DNA of 10,392 nucleotides from an uncultured Bacillaceae bacterium (GCA_937983065.1 CALKAL010000088.1:1-10392), one strand, 5' to 3'. Positions 1 to 7,136 are shown, counted from the stretch's first letter. Notes: generated from the sequence alone by a model not told the origin. Made by a program: numbers and translations.

Positions 1-787
1 TTACTTTTGCTCCGATATTTTCAAGTCGCTCAATCGTTGCTTGAACGGCATCTTCATCTGGGAGTACGAGGGTGTAATAGTTTAAACCAACACTATTTTT
101 TGCTGGCTGGGGTGCGCCGATTCCATTCCAAGTATTCAAACCGATGTGATGATGATATTTCCCGCTTGAAATAAATAATGCTTGTTGGCCAAAGCGACTT
201 ACAACATCGAAGCCGAGCCCTTCAATATAAAACTTTTCCGTATTAACTAAATCTGCAACGTGTAAATGGATATGCCCCATCACTGTATTTTCAGGGAGTC
301 GCTCCCAAGGTTTATCCTGTTCGATGTACGTTAATAATTGGTCAAAATTTAATGGCTCGCTCGCCATAACGACTTCTTCGCCGTTCCATTGCCAATCGGA
401 CGGGTGGCGATCAATGTAAATTTCAATCCCATTTCCATCGGGGTCTTGAATATAAATCGCTTCACTAACAAGGTGATCAGAAGCACCGATTTGAATATTA
501 TGTTTCACTAAATGGGCGATGAAGTTAGCTAAATCTTTTTTCTCAGGGAGTAGTATAGCAAAATGGTACAACCCTGTCGTTCTAGCTTGTTTCGGAATAA
601 CTTGATCTGGTTGCTCGATGGATAAAATACTCGTTTTACCATCAGTTGTTAGTTTCGCTGATTTATCTGTTTTTTCTAAAATTGAAAATCCGATGATGTC
701 TTCGTAAAAGCTTAATGACCTCTCTAAATCCTCAACTTTTATATTGACATGTCCGACAAAGGTCGTCGGTTTTTGATGGAAAGTCAT
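1..787 (-). CDS. catE: Catechol-2,3-dioxygenase, CatE-like VOC protein (3' end outside the window)
   Basis: This is probably an iron-dependent extradiol ring-cleavage dioxygenase acting on catechol in the cytosol. About 262 codons are visible from the ATG at 787 down to the left edge with no in-frame stop; the TTA at 1-3 is out of frame. Bacillus CatE is about 285 residues, so roughly 20 are missing. Two vicinal-oxygen-chelate halves can be read. The first begins with GHVNIKVEDL (His13) and carries a GNGIEIYIDR segment. The second begins with GHIHLHVADL (His172) and has KYHHHIGLNTW (His212-214), which are candidate metal ligands. The final Glu ligand would lie beyond the edge. The start is supported by AGGAGG at 795-800 (minus strand), 7 nt from the ATG. 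In B. subtilis catE follows catD and is induced by catechol and quinones through DUF24/MarR-type repressors; no catD is seen here. Other VOC functions, such as a glyoxalase or fosfomycin-resistance protein, fit less well. Confidence 0.85.
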   Translation of the reverse strand, partial: MTFHQKPTTFVGHVNIKVEDLERSLSFYEDIIGFSILEKTDKSAKLTTDGKTSILSIEQPDQVIPKQARTTGLYHFAILLPEKKDLANFIAHLVKHNIQIGASDHLVSEAIYIQDPDGNGIEIYIDRHPSDWQWNGEEVVMASEPLNFDQLLTYIEQDKPWERLPENTVMGHIHLHVADLVNTEKFYIEGLGFDVVSRFGQQALFISSGKYHHHIGLNTWNGIGAPQPAKNSVGLNYYTLVLPDEDAVQATIERLENIGAKV

Positions 788-835
788 ATTTATTCCTCCT
801 AAATAATATTCGTAATTCACTCAAAACTTAATAAA

Positions 836-865
836 AGTAACTAACTTACTTTATGTAACTAAGTT
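836..865. promoter_or_regulatory. Operator-like repeats over the catE -10 and start site
   Basis: Near-identical elements GTAACTAACTT (837-847) and GTAACTAAGTT (855-865) are repeated 18 bp apart. The same stretch contains inverted arms: AGTAA/TTACT (836-840, 846-850), TTAC/GTAA (846-849, 855-858) and AACTTA/TAAGTT (843-848, 860-865). It overlaps the -10 box and the predicted start site, where a repressor would block transcription. DUF24/MarR repressors control catDE in B. subtilis, so such a regulator is a reasonable guess, but no regulator gene is in this window. Confidence 0.5.
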
Positions 866-890
866 TATTACAATTCAAAGTATTAGTCAA
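862..890 (-). promoter_or_regulatory. Sigma-A promoter of the catE-like gene
   Basis: On the minus strand there is a -35 TTGACT (885-890), a 17-nt spacer and a -10 TAAACT (862-867). Transcription would start near 855, giving a leader of about 70 nt before the ATG at 787. The match is 5/6 at -35 and 4/6 at -10 with ideal spacing. The start site has not been measured. Confidence 0.65.
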
Positions 891-1062
891 GAAAATGAGG
901 TTTGTTTAATAATATGTGCTTATTAAAAATGATAGTTTTTATAATTTCGAGGAATCATGAACGTCATAGAGGATGATGGAACAATTTTAAGGATGGAAGA
1001 CGTCAACTACAAATCTTTAAAATTAATCACGTTATATCCAATTTAATTCAATTTTATCGAGT

Positions 1063-1091
1063 TTGTAGGCAAATCCTTCTGACGGTATCAT
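1063..1091 (+). promoter_or_regulatory. Candidate sigma-A promoter of the TRAP operon
   Basis: There is a TTGTAG (1063-1068), a 17-nt spacer and TATCAT (1086-1091). The -10 matches consensus at 5/6 but the -35 only at 3/6, so a weak or activated promoter is likely. Transcription would begin near 1098, giving a leader of about 47 nt before the GTG start at 1145. Confidence 0.4.
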
Positions 1092-1144
1092 GAAAAGGTG
1101 AATCAAAAATGTCAATGATTAATTGATCTGGAGGGAGGAAACTA

Positions 1145-1753
1145 GTGGATACGGAGGAATCTAGTCATAAAAATCGATGGTTTAAAATGATCGGTCGGTT
1201 TTTAACCAAGGTTGACCATATTATTTTAAAAACTGAAGAATTTATTTTAAGTAGCGCGGTTATTGTCATCTTCATTATGGTTTGTGGAAATGTCATTAGC
1301 CGTGAACTATTTGGACCGAGTATATATTTTCATTCTGAAGTTGCTAGGTTTGCGATTGTCATAGCAACTTTTATGGGAATCAGTTACGCCGCTCGAAAAG
1401 GAAGACATATTAGTATGTCAGCATTTTATGATGCTTTACCTTTTCGTGCTCGTAAGGTGATGTCTATCATAATCCCATTAGGTACTTCAATAGCGCTCTT
1501 CTTTTTAGCTTATTATTCCTTTGAATATGTGAAGTACATCTATGAAACAGGAGCAACAACGACTGCTTTACAAGTACCTATTTTTCTATTGTATATGTTT
1601 GTTCCCCTCGGTTTTGTAATGGGTGGGATTCAATACGTTCGAAATGTCATTATTAATCTTGTGAAGAAGGAAGTCTATATCGGCACAGATGCACTAGACT
1701 ATAACGATCTACAGCTAGAGGAACGTAAAGCAGATGAGAATATTCAAATGTAA
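1145..1753 (+). CDS. dctQ: TRAP transporter small permease subunit (DctQ family)
   Basis: This is the small membrane subunit of a tripartite ATP-independent periplasmic (TRAP) transporter. It pairs with the large DctM permease in the cytoplasmic membrane to import a solute delivered by the DctP receptor, driven by an ion gradient. The 202-residue protein has four hydrophobic segments at about 33-55, 64-84, 104-126 and 143-170. Typical DctQ features are SRELFG (52-57), the Glu65-Arg68 helix start and AARKGRHISMSAF (82-94). The C-terminal tail of about 30 residues is acidic and probably cytoplasmic. The start is GTG at 1145, preceded by a very strong GGAGGGAGG (1130-1138) 6 nt away. It is the first gene of the operon, with dctM 23 bp downstream. 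The family is clear; the transported substrate is not. The gene symbol is by family. Confidence 0.9.
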   Translation: MDTEESSHKNRWFKMIGRFLTKVDHIILKTEEFILSSAVIVIFIMVCGNVISRELFGPSIYFHSEVARFAIVIATFMGISYAARKGRHISMSAFYDALPFRARKVMSIIIPLGTSIALFFLAYYSFEYVKYIYETGATTTALQVPIFLLYMFVPLGFVMGGIQYVRNVIINLVKKEVYIGTDALDYNDLQLEERKADENIQM

Positions 1754-1776
1754 GGAAGAAGTGAGGAAATAAAAAA

Positions 1777-3042
1777 ATGGTGACATTATTATTAGGGATT
1801 ATGATCGTTTTACTACTACTTAATTTTCCGATGATGATATCGTTAATGGTTGCTCCGTTTATCGCTGTACTCATTTATTTACCCCATATAGATCCGTCCA
1901 TTATGGTGGGACAATTAGTTACAGGTATTGAAACGTATCAGCTCTTATGTGTTCCTTTATTTATATTTGCAGCAGATATTATGACATCTGGACGAACAGC
2001 TAATAGATTATTAGACTTTGTCGGGTCTTTTGTTAGACATATTCGTGGGGGATATGGTGTTACAACAGCGGCTGCATGTACTGTTTTCGGTGCAATATCC
2101 GGATCCACACAAGCGACAGTCGTTGCAATCGGAAAGCCGATGCGTGAACGTTTATTAAAGGTAGGATATAAAGATTCTAGTGCGATGGCGCTCATCATTA
2201 ATGCGAGTGATGTCGCGATGTTAATCCCACCAAGTATTGCTTTAATCATGTATGGACTCGTATCAGGTGTATCGATTGGCGACTTGTTTATAGCGGGAAT
2301 TATTCCTGGGGTATTAGTCTTTTTAGCTTTTGCCATATACAACATTATTTATGCCAAAGTAAAAAATATACCACTCGCAGAAAAAGCAACATGGAGTGAA
2401 CGTTTTAATGCGTTTAAAAAAGCATTATTACCACTAGGCTTCCCTATTGTCGTTATCGGAGGAATATATTCAGGATATTTTTCCGCAACGGAGGCTTCAG
2501 CTATAGCAGTACTTTATGCGTTAATTTTAGAGGTTGTTATTTTCCGTTCTGTTCATATTAAACAGATTCCGAAAATTGCTTTATCTACTGGCCTAGTCAC
2601 ATCCGCTGTTTTTGTACTTGTTGCTGGTGGTCAAGTATTTTCATATTTGATTAGCTTGGAACGGGTTCCACAAATGATTTCAGAAGCAGTATTAGGACCT
2701 GATCCGAGCGCGATATATGTTTTAGTTATCGTCACAATTTTCTTTTTTATCGGTTGTATGTTTGTCGATCCAATCGTCGTTATTTTAGTTTTAACACCGA
2801 TATTCCTACCAGCTGCGACGGCTGCAGGAATCGATCCTATCCATTTAGGAATTATTATTACATTCCAAGTGGCACTAGGTTCAGCAACACCGCCATTTGG
2901 GGTCGATATATTTACCGCAAGTGCTGTCTTTAACAAACCGTATTTAGAAGTGATTAGAGGAACACCACCGTACATTTTAATCATGGTCGGTTTGTCAATT
3001 TTACTCATTCTCTTTGAAGAGTTATCCCTTGCACTATTGTAG
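1777..3042 (+). CDS. dctM: TRAP transporter large permease subunit (DctM family)
   Basis: This is the large transport subunit of the TRAP system, an integral membrane protein that forms the solute pathway. It has 421 residues, normal for DctM, with about a dozen hydrophobic segments. Family signatures in order are FGAISGSTQATVVAIGKPM (104-122), SDVAMLIPPS (144-153), GIYSGYFSATEASAIAV (229-245), FVDPIVVILVLTPIFLP (329-345) and SATPPFGVDIF (369-379). The start ATG at 1777 follows GTGAGG (1761-1766) at 10 nt, acceptable but weaker than the first gene's site. It sits 23 bp after dctQ, and dctP begins about 40 bp after its stop. It is full length without frameshift. DctM proteins share ancestry with the ion transporter superfamily, but the small permease upstream and receptor gene downstream make the TRAP assignment firm. 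Substrate unknown. Confidence 0.93.
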   Translation: MVTLLLGIMIVLLLLNFPMMISLMVAPFIAVLIYLPHIDPSIMVGQLVTGIETYQLLCVPLFIFAADIMTSGRTANRLLDFVGSFVRHIRGGYGVTTAAACTVFGAISGSTQATVVAIGKPMRERLLKVGYKDSSAMALIINASDVAMLIPPSIALIMYGLVSGVSIGDLFIAGIIPGVLVFLAFAIYNIIYAKVKNIPLAEKATWSERFNAFKKALLPLGFPIVVIGGIYSGYFSATEASAIAVLYALILEVVIFRSVHIKQIPKIALSTGLVTSAVFVLVAGGQVFSYLISLERVPQMISEAVLGPDPSAIYVLVIVTIFFFIGCMFVDPIVVILVLTPIFLPAATAAGIDPIHLGIIITFQVALGSATPPFGVDIFTASAVFNKPYLEVIRGTPPYILIMVGLSILLILFEELSLALL

Positions 3043-3072
3043 GGGCTCTTAATATAAATTTTTTATCAATAT

Positions 3073-3089
3073 AGGAGGTTTTGATCATT
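3073..3089 (+). promoter_or_regulatory. Ribosome binding site and non-ATG start region of the dctP-like gene
   Basis: A perfect AGGAGG lies at 3073-3078, but there is no ATG at the right distance. The in-frame codons that follow are TTG (3081, only 2 nt away), ATC (3084, 5 nt) and ATT (3087, 8 nt). ATT stands exactly where an ATG would be expected. The next in-frame ATG (3129) would cut away most of the signal peptide. Initiation at ATT or ATC, or a poorly spaced TTG, is therefore implied. Confidence 0.55.
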
Positions 3090-4190
3090 AGTTTTAAAAA
3101 GAAGTTTTTATTCGTACTGTTTGTATTCATGTTAGGGGTTATGTTAGCTGCCTGTGGAGGTTCCGATGACGAAGAATCAAGTAATGAAAACGGAACAGAC
3201 GGCGGTTCAAACGAAGGAGCAACAGATATTTCAGAAATTGAAGAACAAGAGTGGCTCTTTGTGACGGAAGAGTACGAAGGTGAAGTGCAATATGAATATG
3301 CGAGAGAGTTTGCAGATCGTATTGCGGAAAAATCTGACGGAAAAATTGAAGTCATTCCGTATGAGTTTGGTACACTAGGTAGTGAAACGGACCAAGTGAC
3401 ACAGTTACAAAATGGAACAGTTCAATTAGCGATTATGTCGCCTGGCTTTACAGGAAATATGGTTGCAGAAGGACAAATTTTCGCATTACAGTTCTTGTTT
3501 CCAGATGATTTGGAAAAAACACAAGAAATTTTAAATACAAGTGAAGCGTTAAACGTTGATTTAAGAGATCGCTATGAAGAGTATAATATTTCGCCACTTG
3601 CCTATTGGACAGAAGGATTTACTCAATGGACGAGTAACAACGGCATTCGGGAACCAGCTGATTTTGAGAACATGAATATGCGGGTACAAACATCACCACT
3701 CATTATGGAATCGTATGAAGCATATGGTGCGAATCCACAAGATATGAGCTGGGGAGAACTGTATACAGCATTAGAAACAGGAGTCGTTGATGGACAGGAA
3801 AACCCAATTTTCTTCATCTACTCTGCTTCGTTTCATGAGGTACAAGAAACGATGACACTTTCAAATCATAACAGTTATGTAGCGATGACGACTGTTAATA
3901 CAGATTGGTATAACAGCTTAGATCCAATCGTTAAAGAAATGGTAGACGAGACAGTTGAAGAAATGAGAGATTGGATTTTTGCTGAACAGGACCGTCTGAA
4001 CTCAGAGAACTTAGAAGCGATAAAAAATGATACGTCTAACCCAACGGAAATTATTGAGCTAACTGAAGAACAGCGCAATGCCTTTAGAGAGCTCGCAATT
4101 CCAGTTCGCGATTATTACCGGGAAAACGTTTCTACAGTTGATGGGGAAATTCTAGATAAACTTATCGAAGAAATCGAAGCGGCACAATAA
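3081..4190 (+). CDS. dctP: TRAP transporter solute-binding lipoprotein (DctP family)
   Basis: This is the extracytoplasmic receptor of the TRAP system, which captures the solute and hands it to DctQM. Counting from the TTG at 3081 it has 369 residues. It carries a lipoprotein signal: KKK at 6-8, a hydrophobic core, and lipobox LAAC with the lipidated Cys25. A Gly/Ser/Asp/Glu-rich linker (about 26-52) follows, then the binding domain. The binding domain holds the DctP signature NMNMRVQTSPLIMESYEAYG, where Arg201 is the likely carboxylate-binding residue. WGELYTALETGVVDGQENP (224-242, Asn241) is also typical. The protein is strikingly acidic, common in alkaliphile and halophile surface proteins. 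It is the last gene of the operon and is followed by a strong terminator. The true start is uncertain: the ribosome binding site fits ATT at 3087 better than TTG at 3081. The ligand is probably an organic acid but cannot be named. Confidence 0.9.
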   Translation: MIISFKKKFLFVLFVFMLGVMLAACGGSDDEESSNENGTDGGSNEGATDISEIEEQEWLFVTEEYEGEVQYEYAREFADRIAEKSDGKIEVIPYEFGTLGSETDQVTQLQNGTVQLAIMSPGFTGNMVAEGQIFALQFLFPDDLEKTQEILNTSEALNVDLRDRYEEYNISPLAYWTEGFTQWTSNNGIREPADFENMNMRVQTSPLIMESYEAYGANPQDMSWGELYTALETGVVDGQENPIFFIYSASFHEVQETMTLSNHNSYVAMTTVNTDWYNSLDPIVKEMVDETVEEMRDWIFAEQDRLNSENLEAIKNDTSNPTEIIELTEEQRNAFRELAIPVRDYYRENVSTVDGEILDKLIEEIEAAQ

Positions 4191-4195
4191 CTGAG

Positions 4196-4226
4196 AAAAG
4201 CACCCGTTTTATAAATGGGTGCTTTT
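4196..4226 (+). terminator. Intrinsic terminator of the TRAP operon
   Basis: AAAAGCACCC (4196-4205) pairs perfectly with GGGTGCTTTT (4217-4226), and the helix can continue inward with AT pairs. It ends in a T run (4223-4227). It begins 6 nt after the dctP stop. Confidence 0.93.
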
Positions 4227-4257
4227 TCTGCGCTTCAAGGAGGGACTTTAGTAGTTT

Positions 4258-4380
4258 AAGCCAGAGCTTTGATGCTCCAAGCTGGAAATTCACCAGTCAA
4301 CCCGAAACTTTGATGCTCCAAGTAGGAACTTTCGCCATTCAGCCTTGAACTATGTGCTCCAAGCTGAAATTTCGGCAGGC
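4258..4380. repeat. Three tandem 41-bp degenerate repeats
   Basis: Copies lie at 4258-4298, 4299-4339 and 4340-4380. They are aligned on the core TGCTCCAAG, which recurs at 4273, 4314 and 4355, exactly 41 bp apart. The flanks are similar but diverged, with features such as ACTTTGATGCTCC before the core and GAAATTTCG-like sequence after it. In copy 1 AGCTT/AAGCT, and in copy 2 ACTT/AAGT, can pair around the core loop. The period is not a multiple of three, so a coding repeat is unlikely. The array lies between the TRAP terminator and the next gene; its function is unknown. Confidence 0.75.
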
Positions 4381-4404
4381 GAACCTAATGGGATTATGTT
4401 CTAA

Positions 4405-4450
4405 CTCCTTAAAAATATTCATAAAATAAGATGATGACTATTTAAGGAGG
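4405..4450 (+). promoter_or_regulatory. Inverted repeat covering the ribosome binding site of the P-loop gene
   Basis: CTCCTTAAA (4405-4413) is the exact complement of TTTAAGGAG (4441-4449), with a 27-nt loop. The right arm contains the Shine-Dalgarno AAGGAGG (4444-4450), so the folded RNA would hide it. This holds only if transcription starts upstream of 4405. A weak alternative promoter (TTCTAA 4399-4404, 17 nt, TAAAAT 4422-4427) would start inside the loop and remove the left arm. Confidence 0.5.
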
Positions 4451-4464
4451 CGTAAAAAGAGCTA

Positions 4465-5556
4465 ATGAGCATGAGACCTTATTTTTTAAGAGGAATAACG
4501 GCGAAGGGCTTTGTTCAATTTTACGATGATCTCATAGAAAAAATGGATGCGGTACTTTATATCGAAGGTGGCGCAACTCCAATTTGCCAGCATATTTTTC
4601 AACATTTAATAAATAATTATCAGGACACCGAAAAAATAGATTATATTTACAATCATCTTCAACCCGATTCTCTCGAAGGCATCGTTTTTCCGAATCAAAA
4701 GATTGCAATCATTGATCGAGCGAAAATGGGGGAATTTCGAAGCGTTATCTATCCGAAGATGAAGGAGCATGTTGTCTATCTCGGGGAAGGTTATGATGAA
4801 AACGAGCTTATCGGACAGGAAAATGTTTTAAAAAGCTTTTATGAAGAAAAAAATGAAATGTATGAAGAAACATTAAAACATTTTAAAGTTGCTTTGTCGA
4901 TCCACCATGATATTGAACAGCTTCATTTGCAACATATGAATATTGATAAGGCGAATGAAGAAACAGATCAGCTCATTCAATCAATTTTTCAACAAATTCA
5001 TTTAAACAAACCGTCACATACGGTTCATCGTTATTTAGGCGCGGCCACTTCAGAGGGTGCGATTGATTTTATTCCTCAATTAACGGAGGATGTATACCGC
5101 CGCATTTATATAAAAGGACGATCAGGAACGGGAAAATCTACTATTCTTAAAAAAATGATCACAGAAGCGGAAAAACGTGGGTTAGATATGGAAATATATC
5201 ATTGCGGCTTTGATCCAGATAGTTTGGATATGGTAATTTTTAGAGAGTTGAGCTTAGCACTATTCGATGCAACGGATCCTCATAGCCACGATCCTGAAAA
5301 ATCAAATGATGAAATATACGATACGTTCGAGCTATTCATTGGAAACGATGTCATTAGCGAAAACGAATTGAATCAAATTAGCGAGCTTGAACGTCAATAT
5401 AAAAGTGAAATGAAACGAGCCATTGAGCAATTAAGTCAAATAAAGCAGCGCCAAGAACCGATTGATTCAATGTATGAAAATGCGATGAATGAAAATGAAC
5501 TACAAGAAAAGATTCAGGCGATTGATCACTGGGTTGCCGAAAAAATGACGTTATAA
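4465..5556 (+). CDS. P-loop NTPase of the PRK06851 type with two homologous halves
   Basis: This is a 363-residue cytosolic protein resembling the Firmicutes family annotated as PRK06851, whose function is unknown. The C-terminal half has an intact Walker A motif, GRSGTGKST (218-226), followed by YHCGFDPDSLDM (245-256) and a hydrophobic strand ending LALFDATDPH. The N-terminal half repeats the same layout: EGGATPICQ (34-42) stands where a P-loop should be, then IYNHLQPDSLEGIVF (61-75) and IAIIDRAKM. The first site lacks the GKS/T residues, so it probably cannot bind nucleotide by itself. Each half ends in a charged, helical segment. The ATG at 4465 is 14 nt from AAGGAGG (4444-4450), unusually far, and no better in-frame start exists because TAA lies at 4453-4455. 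An aminopeptidase gene follows 95 bp later; co-transcription is possible, as I see no terminator between them. Confidence 0.75.
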   Translation: MSMRPYFLRGITAKGFVQFYDDLIEKMDAVLYIEGGATPICQHIFQHLINNYQDTEKIDYIYNHLQPDSLEGIVFPNQKIAIIDRAKMGEFRSVIYPKMKEHVVYLGEGYDENELIGQENVLKSFYEEKNEMYEETLKHFKVALSIHHDIEQLHLQHMNIDKANEETDQLIQSIFQQIHLNKPSHTVHRYLGAATSEGAIDFIPQLTEDVYRRIYIKGRSGTGKSTILKKMITEAEKRGLDMEIYHCGFDPDSLDMVIFRELSLALFDATDPHSHDPEKSNDEIYDTFELFIGNDVISENELNQISELERQYKSEMKRAIEQLSQIKQRQEPIDSMYENAMNENELQEKIQAIDHWVAEKMTL

Positions 5557-5651
5557 TTTTACTTTCAAACATCAATTCGGCTAAACTACTTTTTTATCTT
5601 CATCTTTTATGGAATAATAAAAGAAATACAAGACTAAGGAGTGTCACAATA

Positions 5652-6893
5652 ATGTTACCAACAGAAGAACAACTAAAAAAATATGCACAACTTACTATAA
5701 AAATGGGAGTAAACGTTCAAAAAGGGCAAGCATTACATATTAGTGCACCGATTGAAGCACAAACCTTTGTCCATCATGTCGTTGAAGCTGCGTATGATGC
5801 AGGTGCAGAAAATGTTTTAGTAAATTGGACAGATGAATTTTTAACACGGAAAAGGTTTGAACGCGAGCCAATGCATGTGTTGGAAAATGTTCCGAATTGG
5901 CTCATTGAAAGGCAAGTCGAGCATGTGAAAAATGGTGGAGCTGTTTTATCGATCTATGCGCCGAATCCTGATTTATTAGAAGGAATTGACCCTGAGAAAA
6001 TCGCACGGGCAACGAAAGCGCAAGGTCAGGCATTAAGTGAGTACCGTAGTTATATGATGAATGACCGAGTACAATGGTCGATTGTATCCGTCCCAACAAA
6101 TAAATGGGCAGCAAAAATTTTCCCGGATGTTGATGTTGAAGAAGCGAAAACAAAACTATGGGAGCAAATTTTCTCAATCGTTCGAGTTGACCAAGATGAC
6201 CCGATTAAAGCTTGGAAAGACCATAACGAAACATTGTATGAAATTCGTGACTATTTAAATGATAAAAAATATGTGTCGTTACAATATGAATCAAAAACAG
6301 CGGATTTAACAATTGATTTACCTGAAGGCCATATTTGGGCAGGGGGAGGAGCCGTCGCAGAAAACGGAGCCTCATTTAATCCGAACATGCCGACAGAGGA
6401 AGTTTTTACTGTCCCTCATCGTGAAGGGGTCAATGGAACTGTTTCTAATACGAAGCCATTAAATTATAACGGAAATTTAATCGACGGCTTTACATTAACA
6501 TTTAAAGATGGAAAAGTCGTTAATTATGAAGCGGAAAAAGGTTATGATACGTTAAAGCATTTGTTAGAAACCGATGAAGGGTCTGTTCATCTCGGTGAAG
6601 TAGCCCTCGTCCCTCATTCGTCACCTGTTTCAAAATCGGAGCTTATTTTTTACAATACGTTATTTGATGAAAACGCATCCTGTCATTTAGCGCTAGGTGA
6701 AGCTTATCCGACGAATTTAGAAGGTGGAGAAAGAATGCCTCAAGACGAACTGTTAGAACGGGGTGTCAACACGAGCTTAATTCATGAAGACTTTATGATT
6801 GGCTCAAATGATCTTAACGTTTATGGGATAACGAAAAATGGTGATAAAGAACCGATTATTTTAAACGGTGACTGGGCCATTACAAACGATTAA
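5652..6893 (+). CDS. ampS: M29 family aminopeptidase (AmpS / aminopeptidase T)
   Basis: This is a cytosolic metallo-aminopeptidase of MEROPS family M29 that removes N-terminal residues from peptides using two metal ions. Its 413 residues match the usual length of AmpS/AmpT. The family's metal-site residues are all visible: Glu249/Glu250 in NMPTEEVFTVPHREGVNGT, Glu316 in HLGEVALVPHSSPV, His345 in CHLALGEAYP with catalytic-type Tyr352, and His378 and Asp380 in IHEDFMIGS. The N-terminal half (about 1-230) is the less conserved domain typical of the family. The ATG at 5652 follows AAGGAG (5636-5641) at 10 nt. The gene may be transcribed with the upstream P-loop gene, and a strong terminator follows 8 nt after its stop. 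I see no convincing promoter in the 95-bp gap before it. It is complete, with no sign of decay. Confidence 0.93.
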   Translation: MLPTEEQLKKYAQLTIKMGVNVQKGQALHISAPIEAQTFVHHVVEAAYDAGAENVLVNWTDEFLTRKRFEREPMHVLENVPNWLIERQVEHVKNGGAVLSIYAPNPDLLEGIDPEKIARATKAQGQALSEYRSYMMNDRVQWSIVSVPTNKWAAKIFPDVDVEEAKTKLWEQIFSIVRVDQDDPIKAWKDHNETLYEIRDYLNDKKYVSLQYESKTADLTIDLPEGHIWAGGGAVAENGASFNPNMPTEEVFTVPHREGVNGTVSNTKPLNYNGNLIDGFTLTFKDGKVVNYEAEKGYDTLKHLLETDEGSVHLGEVALVPHSSPVSKSELIFYNTLFDENASCHLALGEAYPTNLEGGERMPQDELLERGVNTSLIHEDFMIGSNDLNVYGITKNGDKEPIILNGDWAITND

Positions 6894-6901
6894 TAAATGA
6901 T

Positions 6902-6949
6902 AAAAGCTTGTTAGCAAATTCTTAAATGAAAATGTGCTAACAAGCTTTT
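6902..6949 (+). terminator. Intrinsic terminator after ampS
   Basis: AAAAGCTTGTTAGCA (6902-6916) and TGCTAACAAGCTTTT (6935-6949) form a perfect 15-bp stem around an 18-nt loop, followed by two more T residues (6950-6951). The A-rich left flank could also let it work for minus-strand transcripts. Confidence 0.93.
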
Positions 6950-7080
6950 TTAATTCAAAATCATGAATAATTTGCATGAAGCCTACTAGAAAGACAGGCT
7001 CCAAGAATTCGATATATTCGTGTATGTGGCGACAAAAACATAGATAAAATAAAATTGATTGGACGACACCATCTTTTAAA

Positions 7081-7120
7081 AAATATTAATTAATGGTATT
7101 ATTTGACTACAAATATTAAT
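7081..7120 (+). promoter_or_regulatory. Promoter candidate and paired AAATATTAAT elements before the regulator gene
   Basis: A -10-like TATTAT (7097-7102) has only a poor -35 (TTTTAA at 7074-7079). It is flanked by two identical AAATATTAAT elements at 7081-7090 and 7111-7120, exactly 30 bp, or about three helical turns, apart. A TTGACT at 7103-7108 has no -10 at the right distance. An autoregulatory operator is plausible. The rest of 6952-7080 shows nothing convincing. Confidence 0.35.
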
Positions 7121-7136
7121 AAAGTAGGTTTTATGA

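Larger units (their letters stand above)
788..1144. other. Divergent intergenic region between the catE-like gene and the TRAP operon
   Basis: This 357-bp spacer holds the catE promoter and operator on the left and a candidate TRAP promoter on the right. The middle, about 891-1060, is AT-rich and has no convincing gene. The only open stretch is a 29-codon ORF at 957-1046 with a weak GAGGA only 3 nt upstream of its ATG. I see no terminator and no sigma-54 (-24/-12) promoter. Confidence 0.6.

Noticed and set aside
957..1046. A 29-codon ORF between the catE-like gene and the TRAP operon
   Set aside because: Its GAGGA is only 3 nt from the ATG, the product matches nothing I recognise, and no promoter or terminator frames it. 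It could be a decayed gene fragment but cannot be supported.
1653..3355. Minus-strand open frames opposite dctQ, dctM and dctP (up to 135 codons)
   Set aside because: They lie wholly or mostly over clearly real transporter genes, have no ribosome binding sites and give low-complexity products typical of antisense frames.
4258..4380. CRISPR array
   Set aside because: The units are contiguous, degenerate over their full 41 bp and have no unique spacers between conserved repeats; no cas genes are present.
5534..5557. TTGCCG and TATAAT at the end of the P-loop gene as an ampS promoter
   Set aside because: The spacer is only 12 nt and no suitable -35 exists at 16-18 nt.
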